Source: Chitinibacter bivalviorum
Lineage (GTDB): Bacteria > Pseudomonadota > Gammaproteobacteria > Burkholderiales > Chitinibacteraceae
Direction: 5' to 3'
Length of the DNA: 64,000 nucleotides
NCBI RefSeq assembly: GCF_013403565.1
Contig: NZ_CP058627.1
Location: 1,178,001 to 1,242,000, forward strand
A model generated the notes under the pieces. The model was given only the letters and a program-made list of their open reading frames with translations. It was not told the DNA's origin and made no database searches. A program made the position numbers and the translations under genes. Below, one piece after another: positions 44,785 to 52,990 of this stretch (positions are counted from its first letter, which is position 1; every line of letters begins with the position of its first letter).

Positions 44785-45378
44785 ATGCAACGTATTGTTC
44801 TAGCCAGTAATAATGCCGGAAAATTAAAAGAATTTTCCCATCTGCTCGCCCCATTGGCACTACAAGTCATCCCGCAGGGCGACCTCAATGTCCCTGAATG
44901 CCCCGAGCCTTTTGGCACATTTGTGGAAAACGCGCTCGCCAAAGCGCGCCATGCCGCTAAAATCACCGGCTTGCCTGCGCTAGCCGATGATTCAGGACTG
45001 TGCGTTCATGCTTTAGGGGGTGCGCCAGGGGTATATTCAGCCCGTTATGGCGGCGAACCAAAATCCGATCAGCGCAATAATGAAAAACTGTTGGCCGCAC
45101 TTGCGGGTAAGCCGGATCGCCGCGCTTGGTATTACGCAGCGCTGGTGCTGGTTCGTAGCGAGAATGATCCACAACCCTTGATTGCCGATGGCGTTTGTGT
45201 TGGTGAAATTGCGCAAGCGCTGATCGGTGAAGGCGGATTTGGCTATGATCCGCTGTTTTGGCTGCCCAATCTGGGTAAAACAGTCGCTCAAATCAGTGCC
45301 AGCGAAAAAAGTCAAATCTCTCATCGTGCTAAAGCACTCAACGAGCTGATCAGTAAATTACGGGAAACAGGTTTATGA
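44785..45378 (+). CDS. rdgB: XTP/dITP diphosphatase (RdgB/HAM1)
   Basis: 197 residues. Hydrolyses non-canonical purine triphosphates such as dITP and XTP. Seen: VLASNNAGKLKEFSHLL, LADDSGLCVHALGGAPGVYSARY, GEGGFGYDPLFWLP, and ISHRAKALNEL, the full set of family motifs. Its stop overlaps the next small gene by 4 bases. Confidence 0.95.
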   Translation: MQRIVLASNNAGKLKEFSHLLAPLALQVIPQGDLNVPECPEPFGTFVENALAKARHAAKITGLPALADDSGLCVHALGGAPGVYSARYGGEPKSDQRNNEKLLAALAGKPDRRAWYYAALVLVRSENDPQPLIADGVCVGEIAQALIGEGGFGYDPLFWLPNLGKTVAQISASEKSQISHRAKALNELISKLRETGL

Positions 45379-45605
45379 ACAAGCAGGACGAAAGTCGCTG
45401 GGCCAAATGGTGCCGAGACGACGGCTCCGTGGTATCGTGCACGGAAAAAGTAAAAGTGATGAATGAAAATCTGGATGAACTATCGCAAATGGCACAAGAC
45501 CTATTTGAAGATGGTTTGCTCATGGAAGTATCCGAAGACCAAATGCGCGCTGTATTGCACCAATTAATTGATGCGCTACACAACCCTTATCCAGCCAAAG
45601 CCTAA
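45375..45605 (+). CDS. Small conserved-looking hypothetical protein
   Basis: 76 residues, acidic, predicted helical C-terminal half (ELSQMAQDLFEDGLLMEVSEDQMRAVLHQLIDAL). The N-terminal KWCRDDGSVVSCTEKVKVM is unusual. It overlaps rdgB by 4 bases (ATGA), which supports it as a real, coupled gene. Family not recognised. Confidence 0.65.
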   Translation: MNKQDESRWAKWCRDDGSVVSCTEKVKVMNENLDELSQMAQDLFEDGLLMEVSEDQMRAVLHQLIDALHNPYPAKA

Positions 45606-45610
45606 TCGCC

Positions 45611-46114
45611 ATGTTAAAAATTGCCTTATTTTTGGCGCTTTTTGCGCCTATGATCGCCAGCGCGGGTGATCCAACCCAAGAACGCAATGAAGCCGTTGCC
45701 ACAGTCAGTACCAGTGTCGTGACTTTGCAGAAAATGGAAAGTCAATGCGTCAACGCTAAAACCATTGCCGCGAGCACGGCTAAAAACGCGATTGATGGCT
45801 GGCGCATGCGCAATGATGTTTTTTTGTACACACAGAGTGGCTATTTGAATGCTTATTTCAAAGGCTACGCCAAAGAATACGGCGAAGCTGCTGCGCAAAC
45901 GCAGCGTAAAGCGCTCAATGCCGACATTAATGCAGCAGCAGACGGCAATATCAAAGTATTGCTCGACAAAAAGAATCTGAAACAAGCTTGCCCAAGCTTT
46001 TTCGAGGCCTTAAACAAGGGCAAATACGACATTAATATCAATTACCCCTACTACCCTACCCTCAAAGAAATGGTGGAGTTGCTAGGTTTGGCCGATCGCC
46101 TACCGAAGAACTAA
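45611..46114 (+). CDS. Exported protein of unknown function, paralogue 1
   Basis: 167 residues with signal peptide (1-17, FLALFAPMIASA). The mature part is helical with two Cys (SQCVNAKTIA and KQACPSFF) likely to form a disulfide, and ends NINYPYYPTLKEMVELLGL. The next gene encodes a paralogue with the same Cys spacing and ending. Function unknown; they lie in a run from rdgB to hemW. Confidence 0.72.
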   Translation: MLKIALFLALFAPMIASAGDPTQERNEAVATVSTSVVTLQKMESQCVNAKTIAASTAKNAIDGWRMRNDVFLYTQSGYLNAYFKGYAKEYGEAAAQTQRKALNADINAAADGNIKVLLDKKNLKQACPSFFEALNKGKYDININYPYYPTLKEMVELLGLADRLPKN

Positions 46115-46140
46115 TTATTTGATTTATTGAAGGACTACCG

Positions 46141-46707
46141 ATGAAAAAATCTTTACTTGTACTTGCGATGGCGATTCCACTCAGTACGATGGCGGCCACA
46201 CCAAAAACAGAAAGCACAAAAAAAGCTACGCCAGCCCCAGCACCTGCAATAGAGGACAATCCATTTACACCGCAACGCAATAAAGCAGCGGGCGCAATCA
46301 GTACCACCATCGTCATCATGCAAAAAATGTCGAAGGGCTGCGTCAATAAAGGCGGTGTCACAGAAGAGAAGATCAAGATTTCTCAGCAAAATTTTGCCGA
46401 TCAAAACCAGGTCTTCCTGCAAATGCATCGCTCATATTTATCCGGTTTCTTTGGCGCCATTAAAGAGACCAACGGTGAAGAAGCCGCCATTAAAGCCAAT
46501 AGCGACATGGTTAAAATGGTCAATGAACAAGCCGACGTTACGATCAATGACATGACCGGTAAATATAAAACGGATGAAGCATGCAAGAAATACTTCGATA
46601 AATTGGCTACCGGTGGCTTTAACATCAAAGAAGGCTATCCAGAGTACAAAACCATCGTTGAAATGGTTGAATACTCAGGCCTAAAAGTACCCGTCGCCAA
46701 GAAATAA
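46141..46707 (+). CDS. Exported protein of unknown function, paralogue 2
   Basis: 188 residues. Signal peptide 1-19, then a Lys/Pro/Ala-rich linker (about 20-37) absent from the first paralogue. The core matches it: ISTTIVIMQKMSKGCVNKGG against VSTSVVTLQKMESQCVNAK, and DEACKKYFDKLATGGFNIKEGYPEYKTIVEMVEYSGL at the end. A tandem duplication is the simplest explanation. Confidence 0.72.
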   Translation: MKKSLLVLAMAIPLSTMAATPKTESTKKATPAPAPAIEDNPFTPQRNKAAGAISTTIVIMQKMSKGCVNKGGVTEEKIKISQQNFADQNQVFLQMHRSYLSGFFGAIKETNGEEAAIKANSDMVKMVNEQADVTINDMTGKYKTDEACKKYFDKLATGGFNIKEGYPEYKTIVEMVEYSGLKVPVAKK

Positions 46708-46735
46708 TCGCATCGCAGGAATAGTTACGAACTTA

Positions 46736-47929
46736 ATGCAAACCATTTCGCTCAATCAGCTCTCTTCATCGGGCCTCACAGCCCTGCCGCCATTGGCGCT
46801 GTACATTCATTTCCCATGGTGCGTTCGCAAGTGCCCATACTGTGACTTTAATTCGCATGCGGTAAAAGACGCCAACTATCCGAGCGGGCTACCCGAGGAA
46901 CAGTACATTGCGGCGCTGATTAGCGATTTAGAAAGCAACCTACCCCAAGTGTGGGGGCGTTCTGTCAGCAGCATTTTCATGGGGGGCGGCACACCGAGTC
47001 TTTTCTCTGCCGCTAGCATGGATAAGCTCCTTGAGGCGATTCGTGCGCGCGTCAAGCTCAACCCCGACGCAGAAATCACGCTTGAAGCCAACCCTGGCAC
47101 GTTTGAAATCGAAAAATTCGCTGGCTATGCCGCCGCGGGCATTAATCGCCTATCGATCGGTATTCAAAGTTTTAATCCCGAGCACCTTAGCGCCTTGGGC
47201 CGCATTCATAATCGCGACGAAGCGCTGCGTGCGGTTGAAATTGCGCACCAGCACTTTAACAATTTCAATCTCGATATTATGTACGCACTGCCCAAGCAAA
47301 CGTTGGCGCAAGCTCAGGCGGATATTCGACTCGCGATTGAATGCAATTCAACACACCTTTCAGCCTATCATCTGACACTTGAGCCCAATACGCTGTTCCA
47401 CCGCTATCCGCCCGCCTTGCCCGACGACGATCTCGCGGCAGACATGCAGGAAATGATTGAAGCTGAATTGGCCAGCGCAGGTTTTGAGCATTACGAAACG
47501 AGTGCTTTTGCCAAAGCAGGCAAACGCAGCCAGCACAATCTGAATTACTGGCAATTTGGTGACTATTTGGGCATAGGCGCGGGCGCACATGGCAAAATTA
47601 GTTTTCACGACAAAATTATTCGCCAAGCACGCTACAAGCAGCCCACTGAATATCTGACCCAAATGGCGAGCGGCAATGCCATTCAAAGTGAGAATGTCGT
47701 TGAAAAAAGCGAATTGCCGTTTGAGTTTATGCTCAATCTGCTGCGCCTTACCGAAGGCTTCCCGCTCGCACTCTTTACCGAGCGAACTGGATTGCCACAG
47801 AGCAAAATATTCAATGAAATCGAACGCGCCTGCAGCGAAGGTTTACTTGAGCGTGATCTACACTGGGTTAAGCCAAGCATCAAAGGCCAGCGCTTTTTGA
47901 ATGTATTGATGGAGCGCTTCCTTCCCTAA
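46736..47929 (+). CDS. hemW: Radical SAM haem chaperone HemW
   Basis: 397 residues. HemW (formerly called oxygen-independent coproporphyrinogen III oxidase-like) binds haem and delivers it to respiratory enzymes. The radical SAM cluster motif is CVRKCPYCDFNSHA, with GGGTPSLF and ANPGTFEIEKFAGYAAAGINRLSIGIQSF following. The C-terminal HemN domain is present (ERACSEGLLERD). The presence of the Cys-Pro-Tyr-Cys-Asp-Phe form is usual for HemW rather than true HemN. Confidence 0.93.
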   Translation: MQTISLNQLSSSGLTALPPLALYIHFPWCVRKCPYCDFNSHAVKDANYPSGLPEEQYIAALISDLESNLPQVWGRSVSSIFMGGGTPSLFSAASMDKLLEAIRARVKLNPDAEITLEANPGTFEIEKFAGYAAAGINRLSIGIQSFNPEHLSALGRIHNRDEALRAVEIAHQHFNNFNLDIMYALPKQTLAQAQADIRLAIECNSTHLSAYHLTLEPNTLFHRYPPALPDDDLAADMQEMIEAELASAGFEHYETSAFAKAGKRSQHNLNYWQFGDYLGIGAGAHGKISFHDKIIRQARYKQPTEYLTQMASGNAIQSENVVEKSELPFEFMLNLLRLTEGFPLALFTERTGLPQSKIFNEIERACSEGLLERDLHWVKPSIKGQRFLNVLMERFLP

Positions 47930-47932
47930 GCA

Positions 47933-47981
47933 GGGTATAGCCTTCAAAAACTTATTGAAAATAGATTAGCAACACATACCC
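47933..47981. repeat. 49-bp GGGTATA/TATACCC element, copy 2
   Basis: Begins GGGTATAGCC, ends ACATACCC; exactly 49 bp. Lies 3 bases after the hemW stop and 24 bases before the flavin reductase start. Positions 13-19 read CAAAAAC, fitting the consensus. Confidence 0.7.
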
Positions 47982-48005
47982 ACCACAGTATCAGCAGGAA
48001 TCATT

Positions 48006-48578
48006 ATGGAATGGCCAGTAGCGACGCTGTCGCCGAGCGAAAAATATAATCTGATTACCGACTGCGTCGTGCCGCGCCCAATCGCATGGGTCAGCAGCGT
48101 CGATGCGGCGGGCAAAATCAATATTGCGCCATTTTCGTATTTCAATATTGTTTCCAGCGAGCCAATGATTGTGTCACTCAGCGTCAATCGTCGCCTCGAT
48201 GACCAAGGGGGTAGCGAGCGCAAAGACACGGCGTTAAATCTGGCTCACACTGGCGATTGCGTGATTCATATCCCATCCCATGACCATGCCCCTGCAGTCC
48301 ATGCCACGGGTTCAGGCACACCACCAACACAGGCGCAAATCGATGCCCTTGGCCTGCAATTTGCGCCGTCGCGTCAAGTCAAAACGCCACGCATTGAAAA
48401 CTGCGCCGTCGCACTGGAGGGGCGTTTTCTGCAACAAATCGAAGTCGGCAGCCCCGTTGTTGCCGATCTGATCTTGGTTGAAATCGTGCATATTTATGCC
48501 GCCGATGATTTGCTACACAACAATCGTGTTCACCCCGAGCCCTATGCCATTGCGGCCAGCAAACACCCCCGCAATTAA
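48006..48578 (+). CDS. Flavin reductase-like FMN-binding protein
   Basis: 190 residues of the flavin reductase-like family: LITDCVVPRPIAWVSSVDAAGKINIAPFSYFNIVSSEPMIVSLS is the FMN-binding split-barrel signature. It probably uses NAD(P)H with FMN, but no partner monooxygenase lies nearby. Confidence 0.85.
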   Translation: MEWPVATLSPSEKYNLITDCVVPRPIAWVSSVDAAGKINIAPFSYFNIVSSEPMIVSLSVNRRLDDQGGSERKDTALNLAHTGDCVIHIPSHDHAPAVHATGSGTPPTQAQIDALGLQFAPSRQVKTPRIENCAVALEGRFLQQIEVGSPVVADLILVEIVHIYAADDLLHNNRVHPEPYAIAASKHPRN

Positions 48579-48589
48579 GCGCCCAGCCC

Positions 48590-49042
48590 ATGCCATTTCA
48601 AATTAGCCCGTGTACGCTTGATGATTTAGCGGCTCTATTTGCTGAACTTGATCAAGACTTGCAAGCGCGCTACCCCAGCTTGGACATCAGCACGGTGCAG
48701 CTCTGCGATTTCGATCCCGCAGCCGATATTGCACTCATCGCGAAAGAAGCTACAGATGAGCTAGGCTGTGTCGTACTCAAAAAATATGCCGCACAGATTG
48801 GCGAACTCAAGCGCCTCTATATCGCACCCACCGCACGGCGTCGTGGTATTGCGCAACAACTGCTCCTGATGATTGAAAATCTAGCCCGCGCTCAAGACTA
48901 CCAGCAGATTATTCTGGAAACGGGCGATCAACAAGCCGAAGCGGTCGCACTTTACCTTAGCCTCGGTTACAGTCAGACCCCAGCTTACCCACCCTATTGC
49001 GACAATCCAGTTAGCATTTGTTTTGCCAAGCATTTGATTTAA
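48590..49042 (+). CDS. GNAT family N-acetyltransferase
   Basis: 150 residues. [28 protein letters not shown] is the acetyl-CoA pyrophosphate loop; [26 protein letters not shown] is the end of the GNAT fold. Substrate unknown. 11 bases after the flavin reductase gene, possibly the same transcript. Confidence 0.85.
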   Translation: MPFQISPCTLDDLAALFAELDQDLQARYPSLDISTVQLCDFDPAADIALIAKEATDELGCVVLKKYAAQIGELKRLYIAPTARRRGIAQQLLLMIENLARAQDYQQIILETGDQQAEAVALYLSLGYSQTPAYPPYCDNPVSICFAKHLI

Positions 49043-49079
49043 GATCTGTCTATTCACCCCCATACTGAGGACTCACCTT

Positions 49080-49460
49080 ATGAGCAAAGAAATCATCCAT
49101 TCAGATAATGCGCCAAAAGCCGTTGGCACGTATTCGCAAGCCGTAAAAGTGGGCAATACCGTTTACTTGTCTGGTCAAATTGGCCTTGATCCAGTGAGCG
49201 GTGAGCTGGCAGATGGTTTTGAAGCGCAAACGCATCGCGTTTTCCAAAACCTGCGCGCTGTCTGCCAAGCCGCTGGCGGCGATTTGTCTGACATTGTGAA
49301 ATTAGGCGTGTTTGTCGTTGACTTGGCCAACTTTGCCAAGCTCAATGAAATCATGGGTGAATATTTCACCGCGCCATTCCCCGCTCGCGCCGCAATTCAA
49401 GCCGCCGCACTACCTAAAGGCGCGATTGTTGAAGCCGACGCGGTGATGGTACTGGCCTAA
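49080..49460 (+). CDS. ridA: Enamine/imine deaminase RidA
   Basis: 126 residues. RidA hydrolyses reactive 2-aminoacrylate-type enamines from PLP enzymes. The [31 protein letters not shown] opening and the [23 protein letters not shown] ending, with its catalytic Arg and Glu, are characteristic. Near-complete family length. Confidence 0.95.
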   Translation: MSKEIIHSDNAPKAVGTYSQAVKVGNTVYLSGQIGLDPVSGELADGFEAQTHRVFQNLRAVCQAAGGDLSDIVKLGVFVVDLANFAKLNEIMGEYFTAPFPARAAIQAAALPKGAIVEADAVMVLA

Positions 49461-49462
49461 TT

Positions 49463-49819
49463 GTGGCAAGCGCCTACCTGATTACCAAATACTTGATCAC
49501 GGCCGCTGCCGTGGTCGGTATTTCTGAAGTTGCAAGTCGTTACGAGCGCATCGGCGGCTTGCTAGCTGCGCTACCCATCGTGACTTGCCTAACGCTAATC
49601 TGGCTCTATATCGAAAAACAGCCTAGCGATAAAATTGCCAACCATGCGTGGTACACCTTTTGGTATGTCGTACCCACATTGCCCACGTTTTTGGCTTTCC
49701 CTAGCCTTTTAACCCGCTTTGGATTCTGGCCTGCACTGGGCATCAGTGTAGTAGCTACGATGGCCCTATTTTTAGTCTACGCCCAGGTATTGGCACAATT
49801 TCAGATTAACCTGTTGTAA
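49463..49819 (+). CDS. DUF3147-type small membrane protein
   Basis: 118 residues with four hydrophobic segments (LITKYLITAAAVVGISEVA, LLAALPIVTCLTLIWLYI, FWYVVPTLPTFLAFPSLL, FWPALGISVVATMALFLVYA), like DUF3147 proteins. GTG start, 2 bases after the ridA stop. Function unknown. Confidence 0.75.
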   Translation: MASAYLITKYLITAAAVVGISEVASRYERIGGLLAALPIVTCLTLIWLYIEKQPSDKIANHAWYTFWYVVPTLPTFLAFPSLLTRFGFWPALGISVVATMALFLVYAQVLAQFQINLL

Positions 49820-49824
49820 TCCAT

Positions 49825-49873
49825 GGGTATATCCCTGAAAGCCTTGAATTTAATACAATAGATACTTATACCC
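49825..49873. repeat. 49-bp GGGTATA/TATACCC element, copy 3
   Basis: Begins GGGTATATCC, ends TATACCC; exactly 49 bp and the copy with the best terminal repeat. It starts 5 bases after the DUF3147 gene and ends 15 bases before the CoA-binding gene. Confidence 0.75.
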
Positions 49874-49888
49874 CATAAGGATGCATAA

Positions 49889-50311
49889 ATGTCTTTTCAA
49901 AATCCAAGTGATGCGCAAATTAAAGCCATTTTGCAATCTTGCAAAACCATCGCCGTGGTGGGCTTATCAGACAAAACCAATCGCGCCAGCCATGGCGTAG
50001 CCAAGCTGATGCAGCAATGGGGTTTTAAAATCATTCCGGTCACCCCCAAACCACAAGAAACCATCCTGGGTGAAAAGGTCTACCCCGATCTGGCCAGCGT
50101 ACCGGGCGAGATTGATTTGGTGAATGTTTTTCGCCGCAGCGAAGAAGCAGGCGCCGTGGTGGATGCCGCCATCGCCCGTGGTGCAAAAGCAATTTGGCTG
50201 CAATTAGACATCATCGACGAAGCGGCTGCTGCGCGAGCCCAAGCGGCGGGCATCCCCATCGTCATGGATCGTTGCTTAATGGTCGAATACGGACGACTTT
50301 TTGCGGATTAA
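49889..50311 (+). CDS. CoA-binding protein (YccU-like)
   Basis: 140 residues, single CoA-binding Rossmann-like domain: TIAVVGLSDKTNRASHGVAKLMQQWGFKIIPVTP, then VNVFRRSEEAGAVVDAAIARGAKAIWLQ and GIPIVMDRCLMVEYGRL. Related to the N-domain of succinyl-CoA synthetase alpha. No catalytic partner is adjacent. Confidence 0.87.
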   Translation: MSFQNPSDAQIKAILQSCKTIAVVGLSDKTNRASHGVAKLMQQWGFKIIPVTPKPQETILGEKVYPDLASVPGEIDLVNVFRRSEEAGAVVDAAIARGAKAIWLQLDIIDEAAAARAQAAGIPIVMDRCLMVEYGRLFAD

Positions 50312-50346
50312 CTTGCCCCACCCTCAAGGCCGCGTTAGCCTATATT

Positions 50347-50383
50347 GCCCCACGCAATTGGCAATTAGTAAAATTGCGGGGGC
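50347..50383. other. Hairpin between the CoA-binding gene and dapF
   Basis: GCCCCACGCAATT pairs with AATTGCGGGGGC (about 12 bp, one bulge, loop of about 12 bases). No T tract follows, so terminator status is uncertain; it may still end the upstream transcript. Confidence 0.4.
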
Positions 50384-50458
50384 ATAAAAATAATTAGTTT
50401 TACTGGTCAGTTTATGTCTGTTTTACTCTCATAAAATGACTTTTCTGGAAAAATAATA

Positions 50459-51289
50459 ATGAAGCTGAAATTCAGCAAAATGCACGGCCTGGGCAATGAT
50501 TTCATGGTGATTGATGGCGTTCGCCAAAATGTCTCACTCTCTGCCGATGCAATTGGTCAATTGGGTCATCGTCATTTTGGCATTGGTTTTGACCAATTAT
50601 TGCTCGTTGAAAAAAGCAGCACCCCCGGTATTGATTTTCGCTATCGCATTTTTAATTGCGATGGCTCAGAAGTCGAGCAATGCGGCAATGGCTCACGTTG
50701 CTTTGCACGCTTCGTATTTGACCAAGGCCTAAGCGACAAAACTGAAATCGCGGTCGAAACGGCCAAAGGCGTGATTTACCCCAAGCTCGAAGCCGATGGC
50801 AATGTCACCGTCAATATGGGTGTACCTCGTTTTCACCCCACTGAGATTCCGTTTCAGGCCCCCAACGAAGCCATCATTGACCCGTTGATCGTCGATGGTC
50901 AGGTTTATGATATTTCCGTCGTTTCAATGGGCAATCCACACGCGGTACAAGTGGTCCATTCGGTCGTGACGGCGCCTGTGGCCCTACACGGCCCATTGAT
51001 TGAAAACCATCCGCGCTTTCCGCAAAAAGTGAATGCCGGTTTTATGGAAGTGGTCAATCGCAATGAAATTCATCTACGCGTTTATGAGCGCGCAGCGGGT
51101 GAAACCCTTGCCTGCGGCACAGGCGCTTGCGCTGCCGTCGTAGCAGGTATTCGCCGTGGCCTACTCGATGAAACAGTGCGGGTTCATACTCGCGGTGGTG
51201 ATTTGACCATTTCGTGGGCGGGTGTGGGTCAGCCAGTGATGATGACTGGCCCTGCGGTCACGGTTTTTGAAGGCTCAATCGACATTTAA
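50459..51289 (+). CDS. dapF: Diaminopimelate epimerase
   Basis: 276 residues, usual length. Converts LL- to meso-diaminopimelate for lysine and peptidoglycan. Active-site Cys pair: [17 protein letters not shown] and [36 protein letters not shown] is the typical N-terminus. First of the conserved dapF-DUF484-xerC block. Confidence 0.96.
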   Translation: MKLKFSKMHGLGNDFMVIDGVRQNVSLSADAIGQLGHRHFGIGFDQLLLVEKSSTPGIDFRYRIFNCDGSEVEQCGNGSRCFARFVFDQGLSDKTEIAVETAKGVIYPKLEADGNVTVNMGVPRFHPTEIPFQAPNEAIIDPLIVDGQVYDISVVSMGNPHAVQVVHSVVTAPVALHGPLIENHPRFPQKVNAGFMEVVNRNEIHLRVYERAAGETLACGTGACAAVVAGIRRGLLDETVRVHTRGGDLTISWAGVGQPVMMTGPAVTVFEGSIDI

Positions 51290-51364
51290 TCTTTTCAGGC
51301 CGCCCATACGGCCTGATGCGTTTTCTTTAGTAATCGGCAGCGATATTTAATCAGGAAATAACAC

Positions 51365-52030
51365 ATGCAAGCGGATGATGTAGTTCAGTGGTTAAAGCAA
51401 AACCCCGAGTTTTTCGACGACTTTGCCGATGACATCGCGCAAATTTTCGTGCCGCACAATCATGGCGGGCACGCGGTTTCCTTGGCCGAGCGTCAATTAC
51501 TGACATTGCGCGACCGCAATCGCCAGCTCGAAGGCCGCCTCAGTGAATTACTGCAATTTGGCGTTGAAAACGATTCAATTTCCGATAAATTACATCAACT
51601 CACCGTTGATTTAATGAAAGCAAATGATCTGGCGTCGATTATTGGCACGTTGGAATTTCATTTAAAAGAGCGCTTTACCGTGCCTTTTATGGCCCTACGC
51701 CTCTGGCTTCCTGCTGGCGATTGCAATCTCATGGAGTTTTCGCCGGTCGGTGAAGCCATTCATCGTTTGGCGGAAAACTTAGTTTCACCCTACTGCGGCC
51801 CCTATGTGACCGATGAAGTTCTTGATTGGTTTGAAATTGGTGCCGGCGAACTCAAATCATTTGCGCAATTTGCCCTAAAAACGGGCGAAGTTCCATTTGG
51901 TATTCTGGTCATGGCCAGCCCAGATAGCGAGCGTTTCTACCCCGACATGGGCACTCTATATTTACAGCGTCTCTCTGAGCTCGTGTCTGCCGCGGTGCGC
52001 CGTGTTACTACAACGCATGCTGAATCCTAA
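51365..52030 (+). CDS. DUF484 family protein (GAF-like)
   Basis: 221 residues. VVQWLKQNPEFFDDFADDIAQIFVPH and the coiled segment SLAERQLLTLRDRNRQLEGRLSELLQ are typical of DUF484, with a C-terminal GAF-like domain. Found between dapF and xerC in many proteobacteria (as YigA in E. coli). Function unclear; overlaps xerC by 14 bases. Confidence 0.88.
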   Translation: MQADDVVQWLKQNPEFFDDFADDIAQIFVPHNHGGHAVSLAERQLLTLRDRNRQLEGRLSELLQFGVENDSISDKLHQLTVDLMKANDLASIIGTLEFHLKERFTVPFMALRLWLPAGDCNLMEFSPVGEAIHRLAENLVSPYCGPYVTDEVLDWFEIGAGELKSFAQFALKTGEVPFGILVMASPDSERFYPDMGTLYLQRLSELVSAAVRRVTTTHAES

Positions 52031-52979
52031 AGCTGAAGCGATTGCCTCATCCGAAGCAATATCTGCGCAGACTGCGGAGCAGTTTGCGCATTTTTTTCGC
52101 TATTTACATGGTGAAAAGCTCGCCAGCCCACACACCCATCTTGCTTATGTGCGCGACCTGCACCAGCTTGGGCTCTTGTCTAAACAGCGCGATTTAAGAG
52201 AGCTTATCGCGCAAGACATTCGTAGTTTCGTACGCCAGTTGGCCAGCAAAGGTACTTCCGGGCGCTCTATAGCGCGGACATTATCGGCTTGGCGAGTCTT
52301 TTATCGGGTGATGATTCGCGATTTCAGCTGGCCGCTGAACCCTGTTGAAGGCGTCAAAGCTCCTAAATCTGCTAAGGCACTGCCCAGCACACTCAATAGC
52401 GATAATGCGGTTGGTTTTTTGGAAAACATGCCCGATGAGGAAACCATTGCCGCCCGGGACAAGGCCATTTTTGAATTAGCCTATTCATCAGGCTTGCGGG
52501 TTAGTGAATTAGTGAGCCTAAAGCTAATCGATCTTGATCTTCCGCACGGCATGGCGAGCGTCACCGGTAAAGGCAATAAAACGCGACTAGTCCCAATTGG
52601 TCACCCCGCGCAAGAGGCCTTGCGCCACTGGCTTTCTGTGCGGGCACTGTGGGCCAGATCGAACACTCACACGGTCTTTTTAAGCAAAAATGGCACGCCA
52701 TTAACCACTCGCGCAGTGCAATTACGCCTACGCCATTGGCAAGAAACACTGGGTATTAGCGAGCCACTCTATCCGCATAAATTACGCCATAGCTGCGCCA
52801 GCCATTTATTGCAATCATCAGGCGATTTGCGTGCAGTGCAAGAGTTGCTAGGTCACGCCAGCATCGCCACCACGCAAGTCTATACTCACCTAGATTTTCA
52901 GCATCTAGCCCAAGTTTACGATCAGGCGCATCCGCGAGCCAAAAGCAATCATGATGAGACTGATGCAGGTAAAGAGTAA
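52017..52979 (+). CDS. xerC: Tyrosine recombinase XerC
   Basis: 320 residues from the ATG at 52017, which lies inside the preceding gene. SAM-like N-domain (AHFFRYLHGEKLASPHTHLAYVRDL). Catalytic residues: Arg in SSGLRVSEL, Lys in VTGKGNKTRLVPIG, HKLRHSCASHLL (His, Arg), GHASIATTQVYTH with His and the nucleophile Tyr. XerC with XerD resolves chromosome dimers at dif; position after dapF supports XerC. Confidence 0.93.
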   Translation: MLNPKAEAIASSEAISAQTAEQFAHFFRYLHGEKLASPHTHLAYVRDLHQLGLLSKQRDLRELIAQDIRSFVRQLASKGTSGRSIARTLSAWRVFYRVMIRDFSWPLNPVEGVKAPKSAKALPSTLNSDNAVGFLENMPDEETIAARDKAIFELAYSSGLRVSELVSLKLIDLDLPHGMASVTGKGNKTRLVPIGHPAQEALRHWLSVRALWARSNTHTVFLSKNGTPLTTRAVQLRLRHWQETLGISEPLYPHKLRHSCASHLLQSSGDLRAVQELLGHASIATTQVYTHLDFQHLAQVYDQAHPRAKSNHDETDAGKE

Positions 52980-52990
52980 CAGCCAGAAAG

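Noticed and set aside
51897..52016. Upstream extension of xerC
   Set aside because: It lies inside the DUF484 gene and its residues do not match XerC; the ATG at 52017 is preferred.
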